DNA from: an uncultured bacterium
GTDB lineage: Bacteria; Bacillota_I; Bacilli_A; Acholeplasmatales; Anaeroplasmataceae
NCBI GenBank assembly: GCA_949293265.1
Contig: CASFCK010000004.1
Span: 28,054 to 92,053, forward strand
Reading direction: 5' to 3'
Length of the DNA: 64,000 bases
The position numbers and the translations under genes are program-made. Under the pieces are notes generated by a model. The model had not been told where the DNA came from. It ran no database searches and saw nothing but the letters and a program-made list of their open reading frames with translations. Below, one piece after another: positions 1 to 8,708 of the stretch (positions are counted from its first letter, which is position 1; each line of letters starts with the position of its first letter).

Positions 1-20
1 TTATTTTCATTTTGTTGCAT
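1..20 (-). CDS. ftsH: Partial start of a gene, probably ftsH
   Basis: Only the first codons are inside the window. On the minus strand an ATG at 20-18 (reading M-Q-Q-N-E-N) follows a strong GGAGGTC ribosome-binding site at 23-31, 11 bases after the end of hpt. In low-GC Gram-positive bacteria tilS-hpt-ftsH is a very conserved order, so the membrane AAA+ zinc protease FtsH is the expected product. The identification rests on gene order alone; no FtsH motif is visible. Confidence 0.5.
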
Positions 21-31
21 AAAAGACCTCC

Positions 32-565
32 TTAATTATATATTTTTCTTTTTAAAACCCCAATGAAAGGTAAATTACGATATAATTCATTATAATCTAG
101 TCCATACCCAACTACAAATTCGTTTGGAATAGTAGAACCAATATATTTAACATTTACTTCAACAACCCTACCTTCTGGTTTGTTTAACATACAACAAAGT
201 GTTACGCTTTTAGCATCTCTTTGTTCAAATAAATGTTTAATTAAAGAAGTAGTTCTACCGGTATCAACTATGTCATCAACGATAATTACATCACGATCTT
301 TAACATTAGTTGTTATATCATTTATAATTGTTATGCTACCTTTAGATTCAGTTCCAACATAAGAAGAAACTTTCATATAATCCACTTCACAAGGAATAGT
401 TACATTTTTCAACAAATCACTTAAGAAAGGATTACAACCTTTAAGTAAACCGATAAAAACAGGAGTTTTATCGGCAAAATCACGAGAAATTTCAGCCCCT
501 AGATTGCGGGTTATATTCTCTAAGTCTTCTTTAGATAACAAAACTTTATCAATATCATTAATCAT
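32..565 (-). CDS. hpt: Hypoxanthine phosphoribosyltransferase
   Basis: Cytoplasmic purine-salvage enzyme that converts hypoxanthine (and guanine) plus PRPP to IMP/GMP. The 177-residue length is normal. The PRPP-binding loop DDIVDTG is at about residues 97-103, preceded by the run of hydrophobic residues typical of type I phosphoribosyltransferases. The start ATG at 565 has GTGAGGT just upstream and overlaps the end of tilS by 8 bases, so the two are translationally coupled in a tilS-hpt-(ftsH) operon. Together with xpt at 7967 and the purine permease at 10039 it gives the cell several purine-salvage steps. Confidence 0.95.
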   Translation of the reverse strand: MINDIDKVLLSKEDLENITRNLGAEISRDFADKTPVFIGLLKGCNPFLSDLLKNVTIPCEVDYMKVSSYVGTESKGSITIINDITTNVKDRDVIIVDDIVDTGRTTSLIKHLFEQRDAKSVTLCCMLNKPEGRVVEVNVKYIGSTIPNEFVVGYGLDYNELYRNLPFIGVLKRKIYN

Positions 566-1835
566 GTTTTACCTCACATATTAAATAACAATATTTATTA
601 CCCTTACTAAGATTAATTAAATCATAAATAGCTATGATTTTATTTTCGATAGTTGTAATAATAGGACAAGCATCACGCTTTTCTTTAGTTAATTTTAAAT
701 CAATAAAATAATCTTTAATTTTCTTTTTACCATAATTAAACTCTAAATAATCACCTGGTAACCTAGTCCTTATTATTAAAGGTAAATCTATGTCATTATA
801 CCATATTTTGATAGCTTTTGCATTAATATCACTTATATTTTTTGTTAAAGTGAATTTGTAGTTCAAAAACTCTTTACTATCACCAAGTTTAAGGGTTATA
901 GATTTATTTGTTATAGGTTGTTTTAAGCTAATATAGGCCTTATCATAACGTTTAAGAAAGAAGTAATTATTATTTAAACTATAGTCTAATTGAGGACGTT
1001 TATTATTAATCAATTTTAATAAATCATTTATTAAATTAGAACTTATATTTAATTTATGTTGTTCTAGCAAATAATTTAATATATCTTTTTGTAAAGCGAT
1101 ATTTAGCTTTTTAAAAGACGGAATATCGATACTTAATTCGCTATTTAAATAAGCTATAGTATTACTTCTAATATAGGCAAAACTTTCCTTTAAAATAGTA
1201 GAGTAGTTAATGATTTCTTGTAAAAAATTAGGATTTTCTTTTTTAAATAAAGGTAAAATATTATGTCTTATCCTATTTCTTAAATAGTCATTTTCTTCAT
1301 TTGATTCATCTTCGAAATATAATACTTTATTTTTAATGACATAATCATTAATTTCTCCTCTACTAATATAAAGTAGAGGGCGATAAATATAGATATCTTT
1401 AAATGGTGTTTGTAAAGATATACCACCATATCCATATAAATTTGACCCGCTTATTAATCTTAATAATATTGTTTCTGCTAAGTCATCAGCATGATGAGCG
1501 GTTAAAATGTAATTAGCTTTATATTGTTTAGCTACTTGATAGAAAAAATTATAGCGAAATTCTCTAGCTAAAGATTGAAAATTATCTTTACCATCATAAT
1601 AGTAATGACTAATTTCACAAGGAAGATTATTTTTTTTAGCATATTCACTAATATATTTTTCTTCTTGTTCAGATTGAGCTCTTTTATGATGATTAACATG
1701 AGCTATTATGACATTATATTTGTCTTTTATTAATAAATCTAAAAGAACCATTGAATCTCTGCCACCAGATAAAGCTAAAACAACAGTATCTTCTTTATTA
1801 AATGGTAAATCATCAAGTAATAATTTTTTTATCAT
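558..1835 (-). CDS. tilS: tRNA(Ile)-lysidine synthetase TilS
   Basis: Converts C34 of the tRNA-Ile CAU anticodon to lysidine using ATP and lysine, which is essential for decoding AUA; that codon is frequent in this A+T-rich sequence. The N-type ATP pyrophosphatase P-loop SGGRDS is at residues 23-28, and the downstream HHADDLAET motif fits the family. About 425 residues. The longer reading frame begins with TTG at 1847, but ATG at 1835 is preceded by GGTGA at a good distance, so I use it. It is the first gene of the leftward tilS-hpt-ftsH operon and is divergent from maf. Confidence 0.93.
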   Translation of the reverse strand: MIKKLLLDDLPFNKEDTVVLALSGGRDSMVLLDLLIKDKYNVIIAHVNHHKRAQSEQEEKYISEYAKKNNLPCEISHYYYDGKDNFQSLAREFRYNFFYQVAKQYKANYILTAHHADDLAETILLRLISGSNLYGYGGISLQTPFKDIYIYRPLLYISRGEINDYVIKNKVLYFEDESNEENDYLRNRIRHNILPLFKKENPNFLQEIINYSTILKESFAYIRSNTIAYLNSELSIDIPSFKKLNIALQKDILNYLLEQHKLNISSNLINDLLKLINNKRPQLDYSLNNNYFFLKRYDKAYISLKQPITNKSITLKLGDSKEFLNYKFTLTKNISDINAKAIKIWYNDIDLPLIIRTRLPGDYLEFNYGKKKIKDYFIDLKLTKEKRDACPIITTIENKIIAIYDLINLSKGNKYCYLICEVKHD

Positions 1836-1952
1836 CTTTTTCACCAACTCATATCATATCATACTACTTTTTATTAGTAAATTGTTAAAAAAAGCTCATT
1901 TTACATAATTTCACATTTTATTTACTATTTTTTATTACTTTTTATTTTTTAT

Positions 1953-1980
1953 TAACATATTGTTATAAAAATGCTATAAT
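1953..1980 (+). promoter_or_regulatory. Promoter of the maf-dus-PPC operon
   Basis: A TTAACA -35 element (1953-1958) and a perfect TATAAT -10 element (1975-1980) are separated by 16 bases. The predicted transcription start is about 20 bases before the TTG start of maf, so the leader is very short. Confidence 0.75.
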
Positions 1981-2003
1981 AAGCGAAGTTTGGAGGTCTT
2001 ATT

Positions 2004-2558
2004 TTGCGATTAGTTTTAGCTTCTTCTAGCCCAAGAAGAAAAGAATTATTAACAAAAATGGGTTATATATATATTATTGATGCTGCTAATATAGATGAAT
2101 CTATAAATATAGAATTAGATCCTTTAGAAAATGTTAAACAAATAGGCTTGAAAAAAGCCCTAGCAGTAGCTAGTTTATATCAAGATGATGTTGTTTTAGG
2201 TTGTGATACTATCGTTGTTTTAGATAATGAAATATATGGAAAGCCTAAAGATAGTGAAGATGCATTTAAAATGTTAAAAAAGCTAAATAATAAGACCCAT
2301 TTAGTTATTAGTGGGGTTGGGATTGTAACTAAAGATAAAAAATATAACTTTGCGGTTACATCAAGAGTTACATTTAAAAATTTAACTGAACAAGAAATTA
2401 GAGAATATATTGCTACTGGTGAATGTTTTGGTAAAGCTGGTAGTTATGCGATTCAGGGTTTAGGTAAATGTTTAATAGCTAGTTATGAAGGTGAATTAGA
2501 TAATATAATTGGTTTACCTACAAAAGAAGTAAAAGAAATATTGGACGGTATATTATGA
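2004..2558 (+). CDS. maf: Maf-family nucleotide pyrophosphatase
   Basis: Maf/YhdE proteins hydrolyse non-canonical or modified nucleoside triphosphates (dTTP, UTP and related) to monophosphates and influence septum formation. The N-terminus carries the family signature LASSSPRR, followed by GCDTIVV and YGKPKD. 184 residues, normal length. The start is a TTG placed 7 bases after a clear GGAGG (1992-1996). It overlaps the next gene by ATGA and is the first gene of a three-gene rightward operon. Confidence 0.92.
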   Translation: MRLVLASSSPRRKELLTKMGYIYIIDAANIDESINIELDPLENVKQIGLKKALAVASLYQDDVVLGCDTIVVLDNEIYGKPKDSEDAFKMLKKLNNKTHLVISGVGIVTKDKKYNFAVTSRVTFKNLTEQEIREYIATGECFGKAGSYAIQGLGKCLIASYEGELDNIIGLPTKEVKEILDGIL

Positions 2559-3538
2559 AATTTAAAATAGGTGATATAGAAATACCTAATCGTTTCGTTT
2601 TAGCTCCTATGGCTGGCGTTTGTAATGAGGCCTTTAGATTGATATGTAAAGAAAATGGGGCCGGCTTATTAATGGCTGAAATGGTTAGCGATAAAGCTAT
2701 TATGTATAATAATAAAAAGACACTTAAAATGACAGAAGTTAATGAATTAGAACATCCTATTTCTATGCAAATTTTTGGTAGTAGTGTAGATTCGATGGTT
2801 GAAGCTGCTAAATATGTTGATAAATATACTAATTGTGACATTATAGATATTAATATGGGATGTCCAGTTAATAAAGTGGCTAAAAAAAGTGGTGCAGGAG
2901 CAAACCTACTTAGAGATCCTGATTTGGTTTATGCAATAACTAAAGCGGTTGTTGACAACGTAGGTAAACCGGTAACTGTAAAAATAAGAACCGGTTGGGA
3001 TGAACAAAATATTAATGCTGTTACTAATGCAAAATTAATTGAAAAGGCTGGCGCTAAAGCTATTACGATTCATGGTAGAACTAGAAGTCAATTTTATAGT
3101 GGTAAAGCCAATTATAATATTATTAAAGACGTTGTTGAGGCAGTAAATATCCCGGTTATTGGCAATGGTGATGTTATAGATATAAAATCAGCTGAAGAAA
3201 TGTTTAAAACAGGTTGTCAAGCAATTGCTATTGGGCGGGGCTGTTTAGGTAACCCTTTTATTTTTAGAGAACTAGTTAGTTATTTTGATAAAGGAATTGT
3301 TTTAGATAAACCTAGCCAAAAAGAGATTTATGATACTATAATTAAACAGCATAATTTGTTATTAAAATTAAAAGGTGAAAGATTAGCTAATTTAGAAATG
3401 CGCAGTCATATTGCATGGTATATTAAAGGTATGCCTAATTCTAGTAAAATGAAGAATTTAATTTTTCAACAAGATAATTTCGCTGAGGTAGACAATATTA
3501 TTAAAAATTATTTATTAGGTGAAGATAATGGAATATGA
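2555..3538 (+). CDS. dus: tRNA-dihydrouridine synthase
   Basis: FMN-dependent enzyme that reduces uridines in tRNA D-loops. The TIM-barrel N-terminus has LAPMAGVCNEAFR, the catalytic cysteine lies in INMGCPVNKV (about C103), and the IHGRTR and GNGDV motifs follow. At 327 residues it resembles DusB-like enzymes of Firmicutes; I cannot tell from sequence which tRNA position it modifies. It overlaps maf by four bases and the next gene by about ten. Confidence 0.93.
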   Translation: MKFKIGDIEIPNRFVLAPMAGVCNEAFRLICKENGAGLLMAEMVSDKAIMYNNKKTLKMTEVNELEHPISMQIFGSSVDSMVEAAKYVDKYTNCDIIDINMGCPVNKVAKKSGAGANLLRDPDLVYAITKAVVDNVGKPVTVKIRTGWDEQNINAVTNAKLIEKAGAKAITIHGRTRSQFYSGKANYNIIKDVVEAVNIPVIGNGDVIDIKSAEEMFKTGCQAIAIGRGCLGNPFIFRELVSYFDKGIVLDKPSQKEIYDTIIKQHNLLLKLKGERLANLEMRSHIAWYIKGMPNSSKMKNLIFQQDNFAEVDNIIKNYLLGEDNGI

Positions 3539-3956
3539 AAAGTTTGATTCAGATATTGTTTTAAGAATAGATAAAGGTGAAGAAATAGTAAAGACAATCT
3601 TAGAAGTAGCTGATAAAGAAGACATAAAATGTGCAAGCATTAGTGGTATTGGAGCTGTACATAAGTTTGAAGTCGGGGTTTTAAATTTAGAGATAAAGAA
3701 ATTCTTATCTCAAACCTATGAAGGTGATTATGAGATTGTTAGTTTAAATGGTAATTTAAGTAGAAAGGATGATAAAGCATACCTTCACTTACATGCTAGT
3801 TTTGCTTCTAGTAATAATATTGTTGGTGGGCATTTAACAAACGCTTTTGTTAGTGCTACTGCTGAAATTAATATTCATATTATTAATGGCGAAGTAAAGA
3901 GAAAATATAATAAAAAAACAGGCTTAAATTTATATAAATTTAATTATCTAAATTAA
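3528..3956 (+). CDS. PPC/DUF296-domain protein
   Basis: A small cytoplasmic protein of 142 residues made up of a single PPC (DUF296) domain, with the SGIGAV motif near the N-terminus and the HLHASFA motif in the middle. Bacterial stand-alone PPC proteins are trimeric and mostly of unknown function; in plants the domain sits next to AT-hooks. An ATG at 3528 preceded by TAGGTGA is a better start than the in-frame GTG at 3519. It is the last gene of the maf operon and is closed by the terminator at 3976. Confidence 0.85.
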   Translation: MEYEKFDSDIVLRIDKGEEIVKTILEVADKEDIKCASISGIGAVHKFEVGVLNLEIKKFLSQTYEGDYEIVSLNGNLSRKDDKAYLHLHASFASSNNIVGGHLTNAFVSATAEINIHIINGEVKRKYNKKTGLNLYKFNYLN

Positions 3957-3975
3957 GTAAAAACATTTATTTTAC

Positions 3976-4015
3976 AACATTATTTCTAACAATATGGGAA
4001 ATAATGTTTTTTTTT
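3976..4015 (+). terminator. Rho-independent terminator after the maf operon
   Basis: An 11-bp perfect stem (AACATTATTTC at 3976-3986 with GAAATAATGTT at 3998-4008) is followed by an uninterrupted run of T. Confidence 0.85.
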
Positions 4016-4087
4016 GAAAAAATATTTAAAAAGCAAAAAAATAGGAGTAAAATATAAAACATATTTGGCAAATTGGAGTGTGGTAAA

Positions 4088-6781
4088 ATGCTAAGATTAA
4101 ATAATGTTAAAAAAACATATGTAACCGGAGATTTAAAAGTTGAAGCCTTGAAGGGTATCAATTTATCATTTAGAGCTAATGAATTTGTAGCTATCTTAGG
4201 GCCATCTGGTTGTGGTAAAACCACATTACTTAATATTATTGGTGGATTAGATCAATACACATCTGGTGATTTAATTATAGCTGGAAAAAGCACGAAAGAA
4301 TTTAAAGCTAGAGATTGGGATATTTATCGTAATCATCGAATAGGTTTTGTATTTCAAAGTTATAATTTAATACCACATCAAACAATTTTACAAAATGTTG
4401 AATTAGCTTTAACTATTGCAGGTATTAGTAAAGAAGAAAGACAAAAGAAGGCAAAACAAGCATTAGATAAAGTTGGTTTAAAAGGCTTATATAAAAAGAA
4501 ACCTGGTCAATTATCAGGAGGTCAATGTCAAAGAGTAGCAATAGCTAGATCATTAGTGAATGAACCAGAAATATTATTAGCTGACGAACCTACAGGAGCG
4601 TTAGATACAGAAACATCTATTCAAATTATGGATTTGATGAAAGAAGTAGCTAAAGATAAGTTAGTTATTATGGTTACTCATAACCCCGATTTAGCTTTAA
4701 AATATGCGACTAGGATTGTTAGATTATTAGATGGTAATGTCATAGAAGATAGTAGACCATTTAATAGTGAAGATGAAATTAAAGAAGTAAAAGAAATTAA
4801 TGCTAAAAAAGAAAACCAAAAAGCAGAAAAAGCTAAAATGAGTTGGTGGACAGCTTTTAAATTATCGGCCAATAATTTATTATCAAAATCAAAAAGAACA
4901 ATTTTAACTTGTATTGCTGGTAGTATTGGTATAGTTGGTGTATCAGCAGTTTTAGCTGTTTCTTCGGGTGTACAAGGTTACATTGATTCGATGCAAGATG
5001 ATATGTTATCTGGTAATCCGATCACCATTGAAGAAACAACACTAGATTTAGCATCTTTAATGGTTAATTTATCTATGGGTGAAAAACAAGAAATAATAGA
5101 AAATGCCGTTAATGTAGATTCATTATTGGAGTATATTTCTAAAAACTTAGTTGGTGACAATGCTTCAATCATTCAAAATGATATTGATAAAAATTATATA
5201 GACTATCTAAAGTCAATGCCTAGCGAATATTATAATGCAATGCAATTTGATTATGGTATTAATATTAATAATAATATCTATACCGATTTTAAAATTGGTG
5301 GCACAGTAGAAGAACCTGAATACCCATCTTTGACGACAATCAAGTCAATGTATACATCACTACTTAATAGTCAACCTGACTTTCAACAATTCTCAAGTTT
5401 GATTATGTCACTTGGTAGTAGTATGAGTCAAGTTTTACCAAATGAAGAATATATAATGTCGCAATATGATTTAGAATATGGACATTTCCCAACTAAAGAA
5501 AACGAATTGTTGTTAGTTCTTAGTGATGATCAAAGCCTTACTGACTTAACTTTGGCTCAACTAGGCTATTATTCACAAGAAGAGTTTTTAGATTTAGCTT
5601 TGAACCCTGATGAAAACAACAAGCTACAATTTAGTTATGATGAAATACTAAACAAGAAATTTTATTATTATAGTAATGATCAAATATATGAGCCTAATTT
5701 TACTAATCAAACTGACGCTATTGCTCATATAGAAAAGCCATTTAACTATATTCCTTATAGTAATGAAATAGTAAACGGAGCACCTATAGAATTAGAAATA
5801 GTAGGTATAATTAAGCCAAAAGATAATTTATATTATGGCTCATTAAAAAGCGGTTTTTACTATACAGAAGCTTTAACACAAAAAGTTTTAAATGATTCAA
5901 AAAATTCACTAATTATGTTATTTGCTGAATTTATGATGGGTTATTTAAAATCAGATGATTTCTATTTTGGCTTTGAAGCAAAAGTTGCTGATAAAATTAT
6001 GAAGGTTGGATATATCGGTTTTGATTACCATTTCTATGACATTAATTATACGAAAACGTCTGTTGACGGAAGCACTTTACCAAGTGGTATTTCAAGTGGT
6101 ATGCTATCTATGATGGGAAATGTATCAAATTTAGGACCTTCTATTCGGGAGTTAGGAGGTAAAGATATACCAAATTCAATCTATATTTATCCACTATCTT
6201 TTGAAGAAAAAAATTTAGTTACAGATTATTTAGATGCTTGGAATAATAAGGGAACTGTTACTTTTACTAATTCAAATGGAGATGTGGTATCTTTAGATAA
6301 AGATGAAAGATTAAACGAAATCACATATACTGATACAATGGAAATTATTATTACTATAATTAATGGCCTAATAGACATTGTTACAGTTGCATTAATTTGT
6401 TTCACTGCACTATCACTTGTTGTGTCATGTGTTATGATCGCAATAATAACTTATGTTTCTGTAATGGAAAGAGTTAAAGAAATTGGTGTTATTAGAGCTC
6501 TTGGTGGTAGAAAGAAAGATGTATCTAATTTATTTAATGCTGAAACAATGATTATTGGAGCGGCTTCTGGATTATTTGGTTTAGCTGTAACATATATTTT
6601 ATCAATAATATTAAATTTGATAATTGATGCTAAATTTAATATTTATCCAATAGCTAATTTACCATGGTGGCAAGCTTTAATAATGCTATTAATAAGCGTT
6701 TTATTAACTGCTATATCAGGATTTATCCCAGCTAGATCAGCAGCTAAAAAAGATCCAGCTGTAGCGCTAAGAACTGAATAA
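4088..6781 (+). CDS. MacB/FtsX-type ABC transporter, fused ATPase and permease
   Basis: An 897-residue single-chain ABC protein. The N-terminal ATPase (about 1-235) has Walker A GPSGCGKTT (38-46), signature LSGGQCQR (about 142) and Walker B LLADEPTGALD. A membrane segment near 272-292 is followed by a roughly 460-residue presumably extracellular region and then a C-terminal FtsX domain with three more membrane segments (about 752-890). This is the mechanotransmission layout of MacB/LolD-type exporters, here with domains in the order ATPase then permease. The substrate is unknown. ATG at 4088 has GGAG at 4075-4078; a TTG at 4073 is less likely. It is monocistronic with terminators on both sides. 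Confidence 0.88.
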   Translation: MLRLNNVKKTYVTGDLKVEALKGINLSFRANEFVAILGPSGCGKTTLLNIIGGLDQYTSGDLIIAGKSTKEFKARDWDIYRNHRIGFVFQSYNLIPHQTILQNVELALTIAGISKEERQKKAKQALDKVGLKGLYKKKPGQLSGGQCQRVAIARSLVNEPEILLADEPTGALDTETSIQIMDLMKEVAKDKLVIMVTHNPDLALKYATRIVRLLDGNVIEDSRPFNSEDEIKEVKEINAKKENQKAEKAKMSWWTAFKLSANNLLSKSKRTILTCIAGSIGIVGVSAVLAVSSGVQGYIDSMQDDMLSGNPITIEETTLDLASLMVNLSMGEKQEIIENAVNVDSLLEYISKNLVGDNASIIQNDIDKNYIDYLKSMPSEYYNAMQFDYGININNNIYTDFKIGGTVEEPEYPSLTTIKSMYTSLLNSQPDFQQFSSLIMSLGSSMSQVLPNEEYIMSQYDLEYGHFPTKENELLLVLSDDQSLTDLTLAQLGYYSQEEFLDLALNPDENNKLQFSYDEILNKKFYYYSNDQIYEPNFTNQTDAIAHIEKPFNYIPYSNEIVNGAPIELEIVGIIKPKDNLYYGSLKSGFYYTEALTQKVLNDSKNSLIMLFAEFMMGYLKSDDFYFGFEAKVADKIMKVGYIGFDYHFYDINYTKTSVDGSTLPSGISSGMLSMMGNVSNLGPSIRELGGKDIPNSIYIYPLSFEEKNLVTDYLDAWNNKGTVTFTNSNGDVVSLDKDERLNEITYTDTMEIIITIINGLIDIVTVALICFTALSLVVSCVMIAIITYVSVMERVKEIGVIRALGGRKKDVSNLFNAETMIIGAASGLFGLAVTYILSIILNLIIDAKFNIYPIANLPWWQALIMLLISVLLTAISGFIPARSAAKKDPAVALRTE

Positions 6782-6800
6782 TCATTATTTTAAATGTTAA

Positions 6801-6829
6801 AAAATGAACTGTTTTTAGTTCATTTTTTT
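6801..6829 (+). terminator. Rho-independent terminator after the ABC gene
   Basis: Stem AAAATGAACT (6801-6810) with AGTTCATTTT (6817-6826) around a six-base loop, followed by T residues. Confidence 0.88.
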
Positions 6830-6939
6830 GTCTTTAATATAAAATAAAGTTTGCATATATATATATATGTTAAAATGAAGGTACAAGAAACCAGTTTCAA
6901 ATGGGGTAAAAGTTTTGTTGTTAAAGAAAGAAGGGATTA

Positions 6940-7707
6940 ATGATGAAGAAAAAAATAACAAAAGTTTTGTTTTTATTAATACCATTAATTTTAATATTTT
7001 TAATTAGTTGTAGTGATAAACAAACTAAAAATGTAACAGAACAAGATAAACAATTGAGCCAAAAAATAGCTAGTAAAGAATATAATTCTACCCCTAACCC
7101 AGGTGATAATTGGTATTTTGCTGATGTTATGTCTTTAAGTGATGATACATATCATACTACTTTAATAGAAATAAAATTAGATAAAGTTGTTAATGTTTAT
7201 TGTACTTTAGCTGAATATGATGTTCAAAACACTTACGACTTTATCAGCAATAATATCGACAATATCTATTATGAAGTAAGTAATGATGTTGATCAAAACG
7301 CAATAGATCAATTTTATTTATATGATATTTTTTATTTATATGATTATGAGGCTAATAAAGAATTAAATGAACAAACTAAATTTCTTTATTGTGCTAAAAT
7401 AGTTGATATTAAACCGGGTAAATATATTATAGGTAGAGATATAACTAAAACAAATGATTACTATGACGATCTAGAATACTATGATTTTGTTTATATTTTA
7501 TATAATAGTTTAGATTATTATGATGGTTATGTTTTATTATTCGATGATAGAAATAGTATGACTTATACATATTCTAAAAGCTTTTATGAACAATATTCTA
7601 GTATTATTTATGAAAAATATTTAACGAAAGAATATTATTTTGAAGATAATAATCAAAAAAGATATAAGGTTAATTTTGAAAGCTTATTAAGAGATATCAA
7701 TTCATAA
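6940..7707 (+). CDS. Predicted lipoprotein of unknown function
   Basis: 255 residues beginning with a lysine-rich n-region, a hydrophobic stretch and a LISC lipobox (Cys24), so it should be lipid-anchored outside the membrane. The mature part is rich in Tyr and Asp and contains a repeated YDYEAN/YDDLEYYDF-like acidic-aromatic pattern; I recognise no family. ATG at 6940 or 6943 follows AGAAAGAAGGG. It has its own intergenic regions on both sides and no visible partner genes. Confidence 0.7.
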   Translation: MMKKKITKVLFLLIPLILIFLISCSDKQTKNVTEQDKQLSQKIASKEYNSTPNPGDNWYFADVMSLSDDTYHTTLIEIKLDKVVNVYCTLAEYDVQNTYDFISNNIDNIYYEVSNDVDQNAIDQFYLYDIFYLYDYEANKELNEQTKFLYCAKIVDIKPGKYIIGRDITKTNDYYDDLEYYDFVYILYNSLDYYDGYVLLFDDRNSMTYTYSKSFYEQYSSIIYEKYLTKEYYFEDNNQKRYKVNFESLLRDINS

Positions 7708-7783
7708 ACAATTTAACCGTAATTTACCATAATTTTATAGTAATTTTCCATGACAAATAAATAATTTAACGAATGTTATTAGT

Positions 7784-7930
7784 TATAATATAGCCACAAC
7801 AAAGGAAAGGTGGATAGTTATATTATTTGTTGTCTAATATACTTTTATAAAATTTACTCTCCCTATTTATAATTATAATAAGATAAACAAATTTATGAGA
7901 AGCAGTCTTTTTACTGCTTCTTTTTGTCTT
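7784..7930 (+). other. Structured non-coding region upstream of xpt (candidate small RNA or leader)
   Basis: The 259 bases between the lipoprotein gene and xpt hold a TATAAT at 7784-7789, then an inverted repeat ACAACAAA (7796-7803)/TTTGTTGT (7827-7834), an overlapping alternative pairing TATATTA (7821-7827)/TAATATA (7836-7842), and a strong intrinsic terminator (7898-7925). xpt then has its own -10 further downstream. The arrangement suggests a terminated RNA of about 130 nt or a leader. The conserved core of the purine riboswitch is absent. No good -35 element is seen for the TATAAT at 7784. Confidence 0.35.
7898..7925 (+). terminator. Intrinsic terminator before xpt
   Basis: Stem GAAGCAGT (7899-7906) with ACTGCTTC (7913-7920), extended by an A-T pair, followed by TTTTT. 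It lies 41 bases before the xpt start codon and upstream of the xpt -10 element. Confidence 0.85.
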
Positions 7931-7940
7931 TTAATTAGTA

Positions 7941-7946
7941 TATAAT
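7941..7946 (+). promoter_or_regulatory. -10 element of xpt
   Basis: A TATAAT lies 20 bases before the xpt start codon, with only a weak -35 (TTCTTT, 17 bases upstream) that overlaps the terminator. Initiation here would give a leader of about 15 bases with a GTGAGGT ribosome-binding site. Confidence 0.5.
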
Positions 7947-7966
7947 ATAGGCGATGTGAGGTTTAT

Positions 7967-8542
7967 ATGAAGAAATTAGAAGAATATATTAAAGCTAATG
8001 GTCAAATTATAAGTGACGATATTTTAAAAGTTGATAATTTTTTAAATCAATTAGTAGATGTTAATTTACTATCTGAGATGGCTCATACTTGGTATGAAGA
8101 GTTTAAAAATCAAGGAGTTAATAAAATATTAACTATTGAAGCTTCAGGTATAGCTATAGCTACAATGGTTGCTAGTGTATTTAAAGTTCCTTTATTATTT
8201 GCTAAAAAGAGTAAAACAACTAATATGTCAAACAACCTATATCAAGCTAAAGTTTTTTCTTTCACACATCAAAAAGAAAATGTGATCGCAGTTGACAAAT
8301 CATATTTAACAAAAGATGACAAAGTTTTAATAATTGATGATTTTTTAGCCAATGGACAAGCTGTCCTAGGGTTAATGGAATTAGCTCGACAAGCAGGTGC
8401 TAATGTTATTGGGGTTGGAATAGCGATTGAAAAAGGTTTTCAAAAGGCTGGCGATATGTTAAGAAGTAAAGGTTTTAACATTAAAAGTTTAGCAATTATA
8501 GATAAAATGGATCCTAGCAGTAAGGAAATAATTTTTAGGTAA
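7967..8542 (+). CDS. xpt: Xanthine phosphoribosyltransferase
   Basis: Purine-salvage enzyme producing XMP from xanthine and PRPP. The 191-residue sequence follows Bacillus Xpt closely: ISDDILKVDNFLNQ near the N-terminus, TIEASGIA in the first third, and the PRPP loop LIIDDFLANGQA at about 121-132. ATG at 7967 is preceded by GTGAGGT. It is monocistronic here, not paired with pbuX. In Bacillus the gene is controlled by a purine riboswitch; no such aptamer is recognisable here. Confidence 0.95.
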   Translation: MKKLEEYIKANGQIISDDILKVDNFLNQLVDVNLLSEMAHTWYEEFKNQGVNKILTIEASGIAIATMVASVFKVPLLFAKKSKTTNMSNNLYQAKVFSFTHQKENVIAVDKSYLTKDDKVLIIDDFLANGQAVLGLMELARQAGANVIGVGIAIEKGFQKAGDMLRSKGFNIKSLAIIDKMDPSSKEIIFR

Positions 8543-8556
8543 ATGAATAATAAAAT

Positions 8557-8674
8557 AAGGAGGAAGCTAGTAAACTGGTTCAAAAGTCAAGGACAAAAAA
8601 GTTGACAGTAGTAAAAAGTAAATATTTAACAAGTTAAGGAGGAAGTTATCTTCCTCCTTATTGTTTTGGTTTTT
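8557..8674 (+). terminator. Terminator after xpt with a duplicated 5' arm
   Basis: A perfect 10-bp stem (AAGGAGGAAG at 8636-8645 with CTTCCTCCTT at 8650-8659) followed by a T-rich tract ends xpt transcription. The same AAGGAGGAAG also occurs at 8557-8566, so the 3' arm could pair with either copy. Between them lies a second small inverted repeat GTCAA/TTGAC (8587-8606). Confidence 0.75.
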
Positions 8675-8708
8675 GTCAAAAAGTCGCTATAAAAAGTGTG
8701 GTATTATT

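Noticed and set aside
3519..3527. GTG start for the PPC-domain gene
   Set aside because: GTG 3519 overlaps the ribosome-binding site of ATG 3528, so the later start is preferred.
6851..6876. Promoter TTGCAT...TAAAAT before the lipoprotein gene
   Set aside because: The spacer is only 14 bases and the region is a simple TA repeat, so the match is not convincing.
7811..7873. Small GTG-started ORF (about 20 codons) in the xpt leader
   Set aside because: The possible RBS is too close to the GTG and the codons are not protein-like; it is more likely part of the non-coding region.
7708..7966. Purine riboswitch before xpt
   Set aside because: Expected from Bacillus, but the conserved TATA...GTTTCTAC...CCGTAAA...GACTAT elements are absent on the plus strand, so I list only an unexplained structured region.
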